The translations under genes and the position numbers were made by a program. Below, piece by piece: positions 24,254-35,901 of a DNA stretch of 64,000 nt; the stretch's first letter is position 1; each line of letters begins with the position of its first letter. Below the pieces are notes generated by a model. That model was not told the origin of the DNA and searched no databases. It saw nothing but the letters and a program-made list of their open reading frames with translations. The stretch spans positions 52,336 to 116,335 of the forward strand of contig NCSJ02000126.1 of the NCBI GenBank assembly GCA_002812745.2, in the 5' to 3' direction. This DNA is from Scytalidium lignicola (Eukaryota; Ascomycota; Leotiomycetes).

Positions 24254-24830
24254 AAGGGTAATTAATATACTTCAAGTAATTTTTCACAAAGTATAATATA
24301 AAACATAATTATAAGAAAGAAAACATTATAAGACAACAGTTTAAATTTATTTAAAATATACTTAACTGAGAATTTAACATTAACTTAACATTAATTAAGC
24401 AAAAGATTAGCTTTAGTCTTATAAAGTAAGTAAAGAGAGAAACTAAACACTTAAGCTTTAACCTTATAAGGGATAAGCAAGAGAAAAGCAAGAGTTATAC
24501 CTTACCATCATTATTATCATCTTCATCATTACCTTTATTATTAAAGAGTTCTTCTACCTTAAGATGTTATCCTTTGATTAACACTTACTTAATAATAACT
24601 ATATAAGTAACTTACTACTTTATTATAATCTGTATAAAGACTTTTTTACTTCTTTNAAAAAGACTTATTATATCCTTAGACATTTTCTCTAATAAACAAT
24701 TTAACAACTTTAATGTTAAGATACTTTTCTCTTTCTACTCAATTAACTCTTCTTACTTAAGTTCTTAAAGATATAAGGAAGATATACTTTTAAAGTTCTT
24801 AATGAATTAACACCTTTTAAAGAGCATAGT
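24254..24830 (+). mobile_element. continuation of the older RIP-degraded element
   Basis: This AT-rich sequence resumes after the nested insertion, consistent with the 3' end of the older Ty3/gypsy copy that was cut at 16525. I could not define its LTR. AT-richness falls off near 24830-24850. Confidence 0.5.
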
Positions 24831-26317
24831 CATGAACTTGGCCAAGAACTGCCGCNAAAAAGTGGTATGTTGATATGATGCTTGATTTGAAGTTGTTCTT
24901 GAGCTATAGTTGTAGTTATGTTTTTTTGCTAAGCTGACTAATAAAATTCAAATTTGTTGAATATATTATTAAAATCTCCATTTTCTCGCTGTAAATAAGT
25001 CTTCAGTGTATTATGGTATCCTTTAATTGGAGAAGTTACTACTGCTCTAAAGTGATGGTGTTGATTAAAGGATGGAAGGCATCCATTTTCTGCTCTTTGA
25101 AAAAGGCTTTTTGTAAGGTAAGAATAAGAATAAGAGAAATGGTTTTGCGTTGCACTCTCTTTAGCCTTTATTTTTAGTAATCCTGTTAGGCGCTCAACAA
25201 GAACTCAGCAGGGGTTGATCAGGTTGTAAGGCCATTTTGCTTTGGCCAAGAGGGATAGTGAACTGCTAAAGCAGCGCGAGATTTTGGTAAGTCGGCTACT
25301 GAAAGCAGCGATCAAAACTATTTAAAACATTAGCTAAATTGCTGTCTCATTATTTATAAAAGACTATAAGTTTCTCTTATAAACTATTAATGNAAAAACT
25401 TAAATAGNAAAAGAAAAGAAGATCTATAAGCATTATAACAATAATAAGTAAAATATATAAAATAACAGAAATAAACTTACAGATGAAAAAATAAACTTAC
25501 AAACAAAGAAAATAACAAGTAATTATAAAGTTTATAAATATGATACACTTTGACTATATGTAAAATTAAAGAATAACTCGATCAAGTAAATTGTAAAGCT
25601 GAGCATGTCCGCGGTGACAAGATTGAGGCACAAAAGCAGAGTTGAAGCTAAAGAGAAACGTATTTTGAAGTTGGATTCCTGAAATTGAGTTTTTGAAACC
25701 GGTTTAAAGTTCAAAGGAAGTTTTATATGATGAATTGATGAATGTGTAGTAAGAAAGAAAGAGAAGGGTTATTTAATTCATAAGTAAATGTTGAAAGAAG
25801 TGATCATGCAAATATATTTACTAATTGCAAAATATCTTAAATATCTTTTAAACCATTATATGATTTAATTCTTTGGCAGAAGTAATATTTATGGGTTTAA
25901 ATTAAAAATAATTAGACTATAATGCTATATATTTGTTTAATAAGACCAAACTCTAGATATTTATCACGATGTTGAAGGGCTGCAGGGATTATAGTCTTGG
26001 TCGAACCATATATCAATTGCAGCGTAAGTCATCCAACCCCATTCTCGACATTATCGCCCCCATCATCGGATGAAGGTTACATTTGTTATCTTGACTATCC
26101 GTAGCTCCTTCCTATTAAGAATAAAAAGTAAGTTACTCTTGATAAGAGTTATAATATCGATTATTTTCACGTGCGCCACGTTCAATAGTATTACGTTAAT
26201 ATGTCAGCATTCTTATGGGCTAATGAAATCAGATGGATTCATAAGCTCAGCTTTCCTTCGTATTGCATTTACAGTACTTATTAACCAGAGCTCTTTTCCA
26301 AACTAGTTTTACAAGAG
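24831..26317. other. mixed AT-rich spacer, no supported gene
   Basis: Moderately AT-rich sequence with N calls beside A-runs (24856, 25393, 25408). A less AT-rich island at about 25180-25330, opening near a TGTTAGG, might be a repeat remnant, but I found no partner copy in the window. The last 250 bp are the promoter side of the SIT transporter. Confidence 0.35.
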
Positions 26318-28321
26318 ATGGGTCTTATTAATGTAATCACCACCCAACTCCACCCGTCGACTGAGCAAGGCGATGTAGTGGAGGTTGCGGCTCAAACATC
26401 ACAGCCTGCTACAAGAGGGAAGGAAATTGAGGAGATCAATGTTGATGATGCCGAGACTATACAGAAGCCAGACTATCGTCATGATGTTGAAGGTGGTGTT
26501 GCCCGAGTGGAAGCTGTGCAAGCTGTTTGGGGGAAACATGGGAAGTATCTCATCATACTTGGATTAGCAATGATGATGATTATGTAGTATGTACATCTTA
26601 ACTTCTATAATAATCCTCAACTGTCACTGCTGTTATCTAGTGAGCTTGATAATTCCACAGTGTACGTTTACCAGACCTATGCGACTTCATCCTTTAACGA
26701 GCTCTCTTTGGTATCTACCTTGGGAACAGCAGGGGTGGTAAGTTTCTTCTTTGCATTCTTAATCCGCCATTGACTATTGGTTTAGGGCTGATCAAAGCTT
26801 GCCTCAAAACTAGATTATATTTGCAGTAGTCAAACCCCCTATCGCAAAGTTGTCCAACATTATTGGCCGTGGAGAAACCTACATCTTCACCATTTCTTGC
26901 TATATCTTGTCATATATCCTCTGCGCCTCCGCCAAATCCATTAACGCATATGCTGCTGGCTACGTATTCTACAATATTGGCCAATCCGGTACTAATATCA
27001 TGAACGATGTCATAATCTCCGATATCTCGTCCGCAAGATGGCGTGGATTAGCAATTGGCATCTCATTCTTCCCATTCTTGATCATGCCTTGGGTTTCAGC
27101 CTTCATTGTGGACAGCGTCGTCAACGGCATTGGCTGGCAATGGGGAATCGGTATGATGGCTATCCTAATGCCGTTCTGTGCTAGCTTTATCATAGCCACG
27201 CTTCTTTACTTCCAGGGCAAGGCTAAGAAAGCAGGAATTGTGGTCCAGCAGAAGATGACTGTCTACGAGTTCTGTTCACAAATCGATCTGGGTGGAAGCA
27301 TTCTGTTCTGTGCAGGCTTTGCTATGCTTCTCCTTCCTTTGACATTGGCATCAACCACGACTGCCCGGTGGCGAACACCGTACCTGGATGCGTTGATCGC
27401 AGTTGGGGGCGTACTGCTTATCATTCTCCCCTTCTATGAGAAATTCGTCGCCAAATACCCCTTGGTCCCAATCCACTATTTCAAGAACGCTTCAATCGTT
27501 ACATCCTGCCTACTCATTGCCACCGACTCACTGGGTTTCGCGTGTACGCACACTTATATCTACGCCTGGTCTACCGTAACACATAACTTCTCTACTCGCG
27601 TTGCTACATTTTACCTTTACACTAACGGCGTCACGCAAACTCTCTTCGGTATCATGGCTGGGCTCTTCATGCTCAAAACGCGACGTTACAAGTGGCTGAT
27701 CATGGCCACGATCGTAATCCGGCTTATTGGATACGGCGTCATGATCCGACTACGAGGGGCAAATAACTCGACGGCTGAGCTCTTCATCGTGCAGCTTATT
27801 CAAGGTATCGGCAGCGGTATTGTCCAAACCGCGGTCATAGTCTCAGCGCAAGTTGTGGTTCCGCATTCGCAGTTGGCTCAAATGACAGCGCTGGTCATCT
27901 GCTTCTCGTTCTTAGGAAGCAGTATTGGATCGTCAATCGCCGGTGGTATTTATACGAATACATTCAAGAACCAGCTGAGGGCTCAGCTTGGAAGCAGTGT
28001 CTCAGAGACCGTAGTCAACCAAGTGTATAATTCGATCACAGGTGTCCTTCCAGCTTGGGATTCGCCAAATCGAATTGCGATTAATTATGCCGTAAGTTTC
28101 TAGCTCCTAATCTAATCTGTGATGCAAAAATCTGATATCATGATCTAGTACAGCAATGTGATGCGCTTCATGACCTACACAGCACTTGGATGCCAAATTC
28201 CTAGTTTCTTACTTGTGTGGTTCATGCCGAATTTGCTCTTGCCGTAAGTTTTTGCTATCCTGCGATTGTAATGGGTGCTAATTCTGTGCATAGTGAGAAG
28301 AATAACCTTGTGGAGGAATAA
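26318..28321 (+). CDS. siderophore iron transporter-type MFS (SIT/ARN family)
   Basis: The five exons are 26318-26586, 26641-26737, 26814-28091, 28149-28243 and 28294-28321. All junctions are GT-AG and in phase, giving 588 aa. The cytosolic N-terminus precedes VWGKHGKYLIILGLAMMMIM. The first periplasmic loop carries ELDNSTVYVYQTYATSSFN, the conserved SIT signature at the end of TM1, and KPPIAKLSNIIGRGE is the MFS loop 2-3 motif. About 14 hydrophobic segments follow. These proton symporters import ferric siderophores, or in some cases export small molecules. The acceptor for exon 3 is CTAG before ATTATATTT: only this choice keeps frame and restores family residues. It is intact although it abuts the RIP-affected block. 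Iron-regulated expression is usual for the family but no GATA analysis was possible. Confidence 0.88.
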
Positions 28322-28857
28322 GAGAAATGAAATTTTACCATTTACTTTAGTAATGGTGGTAAAAGAGAATGTATATTTCAGTACTATTTTATTAAATTAT
28401 ACTGTCTATCTATCAAGCAGTACTTTTAACGTACGAACTCTGTAACCTTGTTAAGCTCTAGATGTCGTGACCAACTTGTAAGACTCCTCTAGATACTCCG
28501 TACATGGCGTAGATTTGGATTGGCATCACCTCGAGGCGGAAAAGGTTTGCTATAAACATGCATTTCAGAACGCGCATACAATTCTTTCTATTGTCTAATA
28601 CTATCAACGTAATGCAAGTGACCACCTCATATTTATAATATCGATGAGGAAATATGATACTGGTTAGCAAAGATACATGTCCACTGTGTACTCCCGTAGG
28701 TGGGGTTTACAGTACGGTATTTAATGATGTGAAGCTAACTTATACGATTAGCTAATAATTAGTGCATCTTATCTACTAATAAAGCCACAGCCCAAGTGAT
28801 AACTATTTCTTGTTTCGTCTCTAATACACTTTTTATACAACATTCTCTGTTGTTATC
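28322..28857. other. intergenic, no supported gene
   Basis: Spacer between the SIT transporter and the S33-like peptidase, both on the plus strand. It must contain a terminator for the former and a promoter for the latter. Nothing else is recognised. Confidence 0.4.
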
Positions 28858-31044
28858 ATGCTCAGAAGTTCTAGTTTCGCAATCTCTGTCTTTACAATTT
28901 GGCCTTTCCTTCTTTCTTATTCAATTCATATACCCGTGGAGACACCATTCCAAACAACCCTCGGGAGCCAAAGTACCGCAGCGGCAGCATGGAAATGGAC
29001 TGATGTAAGTCTACCTCCTTTCGTCTTTATAGAATATCGGACCTGATTGGCTCTTTGATCAGATTGAACCAAGCCGAGATCTGATCTGGCATCCTTGTTT
29101 TGAGGAATTTCAATGTGCTAGATTGGACGTTCCTCTTGACTGGCTTGAACCTGGGGATAAGGTCACGCTAGCTATCATCAAATTACCTGCTACAGATTTC
29201 GATAATTACAAAGGCCCGGTTTTTACAAATCCTGGTAAGAGTTATTTGCCTGTGAGTTGCTCTCATGTTAACCAATTCCAGGTGGTCCTGGCGGTTCTGG
29301 GGTACGGTCTGTGAGGAGATCTGGAAAATCCCTTCAGAAGATTGTAGGAGCAAACCATGATATTATTAGTTTTGACCCTCGAGGCGGTAAGTAATAGATA
29401 TTCTTGGGATCTCAAATGAAACTGAGGCACTGATATAGAATAGTTGGAGCATCTGGCCCTCTCTTAAACTGCTGGCCGTCACGACAGAGTGAATATCTCT
29501 GGTCTTTACAAGATGTAGGTGTAGTCGACTCACATCCAGGGCTCATTTATGATGCGTACGCTCGTGCAGCTGCTTCTTCTCATTTGTGCACCTCTTTGAT
29601 TGGAGGTAATGAGAGCACAGGGATATATGGACCATTGAGTTATGTAAGCACGACGTCTGTAGCACGAGATATGCTTGAGATCCTGCATAAAACTGGACGT
29701 GAAAAGTTGAGGTATTGGGCGTTTAGCTACGGAACAGTTCTCGGTGGAATGTTTGCTGCGATGTACCCGGATAAGATCGATCGAATGGTAAATGATGGTA
29801 AGTTCCTACAGTTATGATAAATCTCTAATTCATTTCCTTAACATAAAACTTCTGTTAGGAAACGTTGATTATAATGAATGGGCCAATCGTGCGCACACTC
29901 ACTTTCTCCACGATACTGATGCCGTGATGGCTGCCTTCTATGAACTTTGCCACAAAGCTGGGACGTCTCAATGTGCCTTCTATGAGCCTACTCCAGTCGC
30001 GATCCAAAACCGACTCGAAAGTCTCCTACAAAGTCTTAAGACGCACCCTCGTATTGTCTCAACCGCCTCTTCCGACTATTCAGGCGCTGATCCCGTTCCC
30101 GAACTTGTCACCTACTCCTCCCTCAAACGACTCATATCTACCTCTCTATACCGGCCCATCCAGCTTTTCCCCGAGCTCGCTCGTGTCTCCGCTGCCCTTG
30201 AGGCAGGTGATGGAGCGCCATTTCTAGATTTAGCCGGTGCCTGGGGACTTCGGCGGAAACAATTCTCGTGCGATTGTGGACTCCCACCCGACTTAGAGAT
30301 ACCAGATGATTCAGAAGGAACCGATGACGCGTTTCGAGCCATTATGTGTTCGGATGGTTTGGGAGCGGACGACACTGTGGATGGGTTTACCCGCTATGCA
30401 GAAGATTTGATGCAGATGAGCTCTGCTGCAGGTGCGGTGAATGTTCTGTTTCGGCTTGCTTGTGTGGGCTGGAAGGCTAAGGCCAAATGGAGATTCTCAG
30501 GTATGTGCCTGTAGTATAAATTTGATATCGAGGATTGACGAGTAGGGCATTTCAGGACCGTTTGGCGGCAATACCAGTTATCCCATCCTCTTCATTGCAA
30601 ATAAAGCCGATAATGTAACTCCCCTTCGCAGCGCCCAGAACAACTCGAAGAGGTTTAGGGATTCCGTGATCTTGGTTCAGAATTCGTACGGTGTAAGGAC
30701 ATATTCTTCTCCTACCACGAACTTCCTTAATCATCAGTCAGACTCCACAAGACGCGCTGGCTAACTCATTACAGCATACCTCATTAGCAGCGCCGTCATC
30801 TTGCACTGCATCACACGTTCGAGCTTATTTCCAGAACGGCACCTTACCGGCTCCAGGCACTGAATGTGAGGCGGATGTTTCTCCCTTTCAGGAGACTGTT
30901 ATTACAACGCTGGATATGGATAAGGACGAAGAGGGAATCAAGCATGCGTTGCGGGAGTTGATGGAGGAGATGCCTTGGACAGATTTTAGCAGTAGGATAT
31001 GGTGGATAGAAGGAGGATGTTCAGGGAAAGATTATTTAGACTGA
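28858..31044 (+). CDS. secreted alpha/beta-hydrolase, S33/TAP-like peptidase
   Basis: The seven exons are 28858-29004, 29063-29234, 29282-29386, 29444-29797, 29859-30500, 30556-30692 and 30775-31044. All are in phase and encode 608 aa. A signal peptide is likely (MLRSSSFAISVFTIWPFLLS). The oxyanion-region GPGGSG is followed by DIISFDPRG. The nucleophile is Ser235 in YWAFSYGTVLGG, the acid Asp492 in NKADNVTP, and the base His520 in HTSLAAPS. This is the layout of secreted tripeptidyl-aminopeptidase-like enzymes with a C-terminal TAP-like domain. The nucleophile elbow has Ala233 where the family usually has Gly, which is tolerated in some hydrolases. The protein is probably secreted and acts on peptides or esters; substrate is unknown. 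It looks intact. Confidence 0.88.
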
Positions 31045-32447
31045 TACCGCAGCCAAGGCGGTAGGAAATCTTGGTTATTAGATTTGAGTGAGTCCATCTT
31101 GGAAATTTAATTAGATATGAAAATAGAAAAATCTTACAATGTATCTGCTAAAGTAATTGAACCTCAGCTAACCATTTACCATTCGCTTCATGCAAACTCT
31201 GCTAAACAATAATTATGCATGCATAAATTGCGATGGCATGTTAGGCGATGGATACAATTGTATTATAAATTAGAGAGTGAATTCTTATAATCATTGCGAT
31301 TGTTGAAGAATTGATTTCTTATAAAACTCCTTTTATTCACTTATTTAAGGAGTATCTCACATGTGAACTCTACGTTAGTTAAAGCAGTTAAAAGTTGAAA
31401 GAATCTTTGTATGTCCCCCCTGATTAATTGCCAAGCCAGACCGCAACGCTGTCAGTCGGTTGGTTAACTTAGCAGTTATGCTTACCCGTATGTAACCAAT
31501 ACCACTCGACAGCCATGACAGCTTCCCGGAAAACCCGGAGAAGGGAAAGAACGTAAGAGCAGAACCTCCTGTACGGTCATCTGTCATCTGTCGTATGTTC
31601 GAGTAATTAATAATTGACTTTTCCATACCATACAATTCATATGTAATCTTTTCCATCTACTTTGGACCCTGATCTGTTGACATATCGTGTAGTCTGCAGA
31701 GCCCGCGTAGAACTTCCTGATCCCGACCAAAAAAAATTTTAAAACTTTCCGACGGACCGAGCCCCTTCTAGGCTTATTTGGGATGAGGTTTTGGAGATCG
31801 CGGATCTACTCGGGACTACAGTAACTAAGGTGTGATGATGTCAGATTATGTGTGATTATACAGTTTTCAATGCCGGACATCTGCCAGAGTAAACTTCAAT
31901 GGTCACGCCACAGAGCTTGACAGTACGACTCCAAGTGGCATGTCTCTCCGTCTCATAACGTTATTTTATCATCTGAGAGAGCCTTTTTCAGCCCGACGCT
32001 TTCCGGAGTGGAGAACTGAACAGGCCGAAAACAAAAGATATTGGTTGAAAAAAGCTGTCCTCATCTTTTTGGGAAAATGATGTGTGACGTCGATTCCCCT
32101 ATTGGGATGGCTGAAGCTGTTGAGAAACGACGTTGGTCCACAGATTCATCGGATTATTTTGATTGTCAAAATATCACTGACCTCATTTGACGGATCTGCC
32201 CGGCATTGGATTAATGTATGTGCCGTTTTTCTCTTTATTTTTCTTCCGGGGGTTCTTCGTGACGGCCAATTTGTGATAATATCAGCTTTGGATAAATTGA
32301 AGCCCATTTCCGCGGGTCTGCAAATCATTCAAGCTGCAATCAGTTTCTTTTCCACATTGAAAATTTATAAGTTCCACCTAATATAGTGGAAGATCTACCT
32401 AGGTCCGAGTGGTTCCTCTAATATAATCTATTCGTTAGCAATCGACA
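31045..32447. other. intergenic, no supported gene
   Basis: About 1.4 kb without a convincing coding frame. Hydrophobic short frames at 32084-32386 lie directly upstream of the opsin and are not in frame with it. Confidence 0.4.
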
Positions 32448-33427
32448 ATGGAGAGCTTCTCAGCCATCCTTCAACGCAACGATGTGCTGTCGCACAATCC
32501 CCCTCCTGCAGTTATTCACATAACTACTCGCGGTAGTGATTGGCTATGGACGGTCATGTCCATAGACTTTTTCTCACTGTTGATCATTCTCGGCATGCTA
32601 TACATAACCCCTCGGACTGATCGTATCTTCCACTACATTACCGTCCTGCTTACTATTGTCACTGGTATTGCGTACTTTACCATGGCGTCTGACATCGGCT
32701 CTATGGGAATTCCAGTCGAATGGGTTAGACACGATGGCAAAGTTGCTGGTGGGACTCGGCAGGTCTTCTGGATCCGATACTTGGACTGGTATGTCTTGCC
32801 TTCACCTCAAGGTTAGGTTTATGTAACTGATGGGTGACTAGGGCTATTACACATCCGTTAATCATCTTTAATCTCCTACTCACTGCAGGTGTCTACTGGC
32901 ACACAATTCTCTACACTGTTGTGCTGGAACTAGTGTATGTCCTCATGTTGTACGTCGGAGCTATTGTTCCCGATACATATAGATGGGGTTACTACACTAT
33001 CGGCATTGTTGCACTTGCTCTTGTATTAGAGAATATCTGTTGGGCTGGAGTCAGACATGCCAATATTATGGGTGGAAATATTAGGTCTCTGTATCGCATC
33101 ATGGTGCCATACATTCTCATCCTCTGGATCCTCTATCCGATCTGCTGGGGTGTTTCAGAGGGAGGCAATGTCATTCCCCCCGACTCCGAGCAGATTTTCT
33201 ACGGTATTCTCGACCTGCTGAGCAAGCCTGTTTTGGGATTCATTCTCCTTCTCGGTCACAGGAGGATTAACATCACGGATCTGGATCTCCGACTTTATGA
33301 CCGTTTGGATAGGGACAGAATCTTCAATGAGAAAGAAGATCACAACGGTAACGGTAACACCACCGCAGTGCCCGTACCAGCAGTGGCCGCACCTGCTGCA
33401 AATGGCGAGCCTGCTCAACAAGTTTAG
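32448..33427 (+). CDS. microbial-type rhodopsin (fungal opsin)
   Basis: Two exons, 32448-32788 and 32842-33427, encode 308 aa with seven membrane helices. Helix C reads RYLDWAITHPLIIFN. By alignment to bacteriorhodopsin (BR), R110=R82, D113=D85 (Schiff-base counter-ion), T117=T89 and P119=P91. N124 occupies the D96 proton-donor position, and H118 the T90 position. E143 is at D115. Helix F has W209 and Y212 (BR W182, Y185). SEGG and PPDSEQ carry E220 and E230 (BR E194, E204). Helix G GILDLLSKPVLGF has D238=D212 and K242=K216, so retinal can be bound. Without an acidic donor, fast proton pumping is unlikely; a slow photocycle or sensory role is an inference. The tail is charged, then Ala/Pro-rich. 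Confidence 0.92.
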
Positions 33428-34139
33428 AGGCCTTTCCGGAAAATGCAAGCAACTGGAATACGTCGCCTTAACGTTCCAAAATACAGCATAAGTCTTGCGC
33501 TACAGCATTTGCCTCGATTTCTTGCTCAATTCTGATTTGCTATTCTCAAAATGACATGTCCATTTTAATTATTATTCATAATGATCTATGATATCCCATA
33601 ATATGTAAACTAATATAAATTGAATTAAAAAATACTTTTGTTTTTGCTTTGTCCCCGTTTAATATATCATATGTCGTCATCTCTCCTGAAACTTATACAT
33701 AGGGTTATGATTCACTCATAATTTTTCTCTTTCCAATAACGTCTATAATTCTAGGTTAATGACAGTTAAAGTGGCCTCAAAGTGGCCTCTGGGGCCCGAG
33801 GGGATATAATCGTGTTGGTAAGGCTATTAGTACAGCACGATGGAACAATATTCTTCCCTTCTTCTCTCCCGATCCATATGCTATGATTGGCTGAGGGTCA
33901 CCGCTTTCTATGGCCCTACAGCAAGCTCACCTACGACATTTTCAATCGCTAGTGTACACGTGTACATACCGACCGTGCAATCCAATAGCACCCCCACAAT
34001 AATTGCTGAAAAGAGAAATACAATTTTTAACTTATGGAACCCTGGTTGAGATGATTCGGGTCAATTCTGGTAATTCTGGAGAAACGGCTGATTTGTGAGA
34101 TAAGTCATAGCGACATAGCCCATCTCAACATCACATGCT
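33428..34139. other. intergenic, contains a solo TIR-like motif
   Basis: There is no gene. At 33772-33806 lies AGTGGCCTCAAAG followed by GGGCCCGAGGGGATA. The same two blocks occur at the ends of the small element at 45507-45918. No matching second end was found nearby, so this may be a broken copy. Confidence 0.4.
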
Positions 34140-34771
34140 ATGGTTCTCTGTACCCTCTGCAGCAATATCACTGTTACAGGTCTGTTGCAGGAAAGACCCT
34201 CCAAAAGATTCAAGGACTCAAAAGAAGTTGGCTACGACCATTATGGTTCCTTCGAGGAGCTTGAGGCTTCGGCAGCTACATGCGAATGTTGTAGCTTGAT
34301 CGTTAGGACTATTAATAAGCAAAAAGATTTTATTTTTAAGCCGCATAAACCGCATTACATTAAATTGATAGGTTCGGGGAGGAATGGAATCTCGACGTTA
34401 ATTGTGGTCGTAACTGGATCCGATCTCAGAGCTTATTTTGATGTCGTTGCTGACCCAGGTATGTTTCAACCTCTTTCTCGGGATTCACTCTAACAGCACA
34501 AAAAGAAAGTGCCACTTTTTTGTCACGAGCTGTTGAGGGAAGGCATCCACTATCACAGGTGGACTCTGAAGAGAGCTTCTCATTGATAAGATGCTGGCTG
34601 CGCGATTGTTTGGGCAACCACCAAAAGTGTAAAGCATTCCAGTCGTCTGGACTCCAAAACTTTTTCCCGTCTAGAATACTGGACATCAATTCAAATGGGC
34701 AAGCAAATTCCATACTCCTTGCAAACGGCACAGGAATATCTGCCCAGTATGTGACTTTGAGTTACTGTTAG
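34140..34771 (+). pseudogene. HET-domain protein fragment, truncated at the core motif
   Basis: Two exons, 34140-34458 and 34506-34771, are joined in phase by a GTATGT intron. The product starts MVLCTLCSNITVTG and carries the typical Cys-rich leader of HET proteins (LEASAATCECCSLIV). It continues with LIRCWLRDCLGNHQKCKAF and PSRILDI, and ends YVTLSYC. Family proteins continue here with Trp-Gly, the core of the HET domain; the next codon is TAG, one G-to-A from Trp. A further 1-nt loss seems to follow, and the rest of the domain is missing because the MYG1-like pseudogene starts within 80 bp on the other strand. HET proteins mediate allorecognition cell death; this fragment cannot be functional. 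Confidence 0.7.
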
Positions 34772-34848
34772 GAGACGAGCTAACCCTCACATTCCCGTCT
34801 TCCATAACCCTTTTTTTCACCCGCGCAGAAACGTCCGTTGATTATACT

Positions 34849-35901
34849 CTAATTCCCTTGCGCCTTCTGTGCCATTATCTTTGCCCCATCAAACGTCTTA
34901 TTCCCTCCGATAAACCCAGCAGCATGAACAAAGACACGGCCTTCTACACCACATATCTCATCTAACTTCTCATCTCTGAAGCCCTTCCAAGCATCTGGCA
35001 GCGGCTTTCTACTTTCGAAGGAGTCTTTGCTTACCGGGACACACTGAATCCTCCACTTCGCATCTGGGACTGGCTTCTCAGGATAAAGGACGTATACAAC
35101 CTTTGCTTGACCTTTGTCCTCGTCCTCAAGAGTGTAGAGATAATCTTTCCAAGGAACAGACTGACTATCGAAGACTAATATTCGCCCTTCTGAGCCATAT
35201 CCCCGTCGTTTAGCGTACGCTGCACGAACAATACCTCTAGCAAGAAGCCATGATTTTGTATAATAATCTAGGTCCCTAGAGAACTCCTCTCCAATCCGCT
35301 TGCTAGCAGCCAAGAACTTCTCATCCTCCTGCTGTTATGCTAAGACTAAGTCTGAAAGTACAGGATTGTTCTAGTTAGGATTTAACCTACCTACCATAGC
35401 ACTTAACGAGAACCTTCCGTCGTTGAACTTTTTCTCCAAACTAGCTACCGTAATGTTCTTAAGATCGTAAACTAAGACACCACTATTGTAAGCATCTAAG
35501 GCCTCGATGAAGTTCTCGTAAATCTTGTTGAAGATAATATTCACTTCAGGCGTATCTTCTGAGATACTTAAATACTGTACAATAATAGCCTGACCGAAGT
35601 GCAAGTAAACCAAGCCTGCAGAGGAGAGCTTGGTAAGGCGGTTAGGGAAGGTAATGTTGAAAGTGCACTGATAATGATCATACCGGTTTGCAGCTAGATT
35701 CTATTCTCCACCGACGTTTACTACTATGTGACAAGTCTTGAGAAGTGCTAAATCGCATGTGCGAATGAGTCAAGAGCTTTGGTAAGTGGGCAAGACACGG
35801 AGCATATAAACGGCGAGGGCCTTGTCCGCGTGAAAGTAACCATTGTGAGTGCCGATGACGATACCCTCAGTTTTCAGTCGTTTTGCTGATACTTCTGCCA
35901 T
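34849..35901 (-). pseudogene. myg1: MYG1-family (UPF0160) pseudogene with RIP-like mutations
   Basis: A single uninterrupted frame runs from ATG at 35901 to the natural end at 34849, about 350 codons, the full MYG1 length without introns. Recognisable blocks are GIVIGTHNGYFHADKALAVY, NRYDHYQCTF, KLSSAGLVYLHFG, RLNPN, WRIQCVPVSKDSFESR and GRVFVHAAGFIGGNKT. MYG1 proteins are DHH-like RNA exonucleases of nucleus and mitochondria. Four internal stops occur (near 35769, 35706, 35371 and 35338). The Trp after RLNPN became TAG, and a Gln-to-TAA change fits the fourth. Metal-site residues are changed (HADEA to HADKA, DHHQR to DHYQC) by C-to-T or G-to-A. Frame is never lost, which points to RIP of a duplicated copy rather than decay by indels. 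A functional copy should exist elsewhere. Confidence 0.85.

Noticed and set aside
26969..27199. Antisense frame within the SIT transporter
   Set aside because: Shadow of the real exon. The same applies to opposite-strand frames at 43032-43388, 54367-54810 and 60941-61255.
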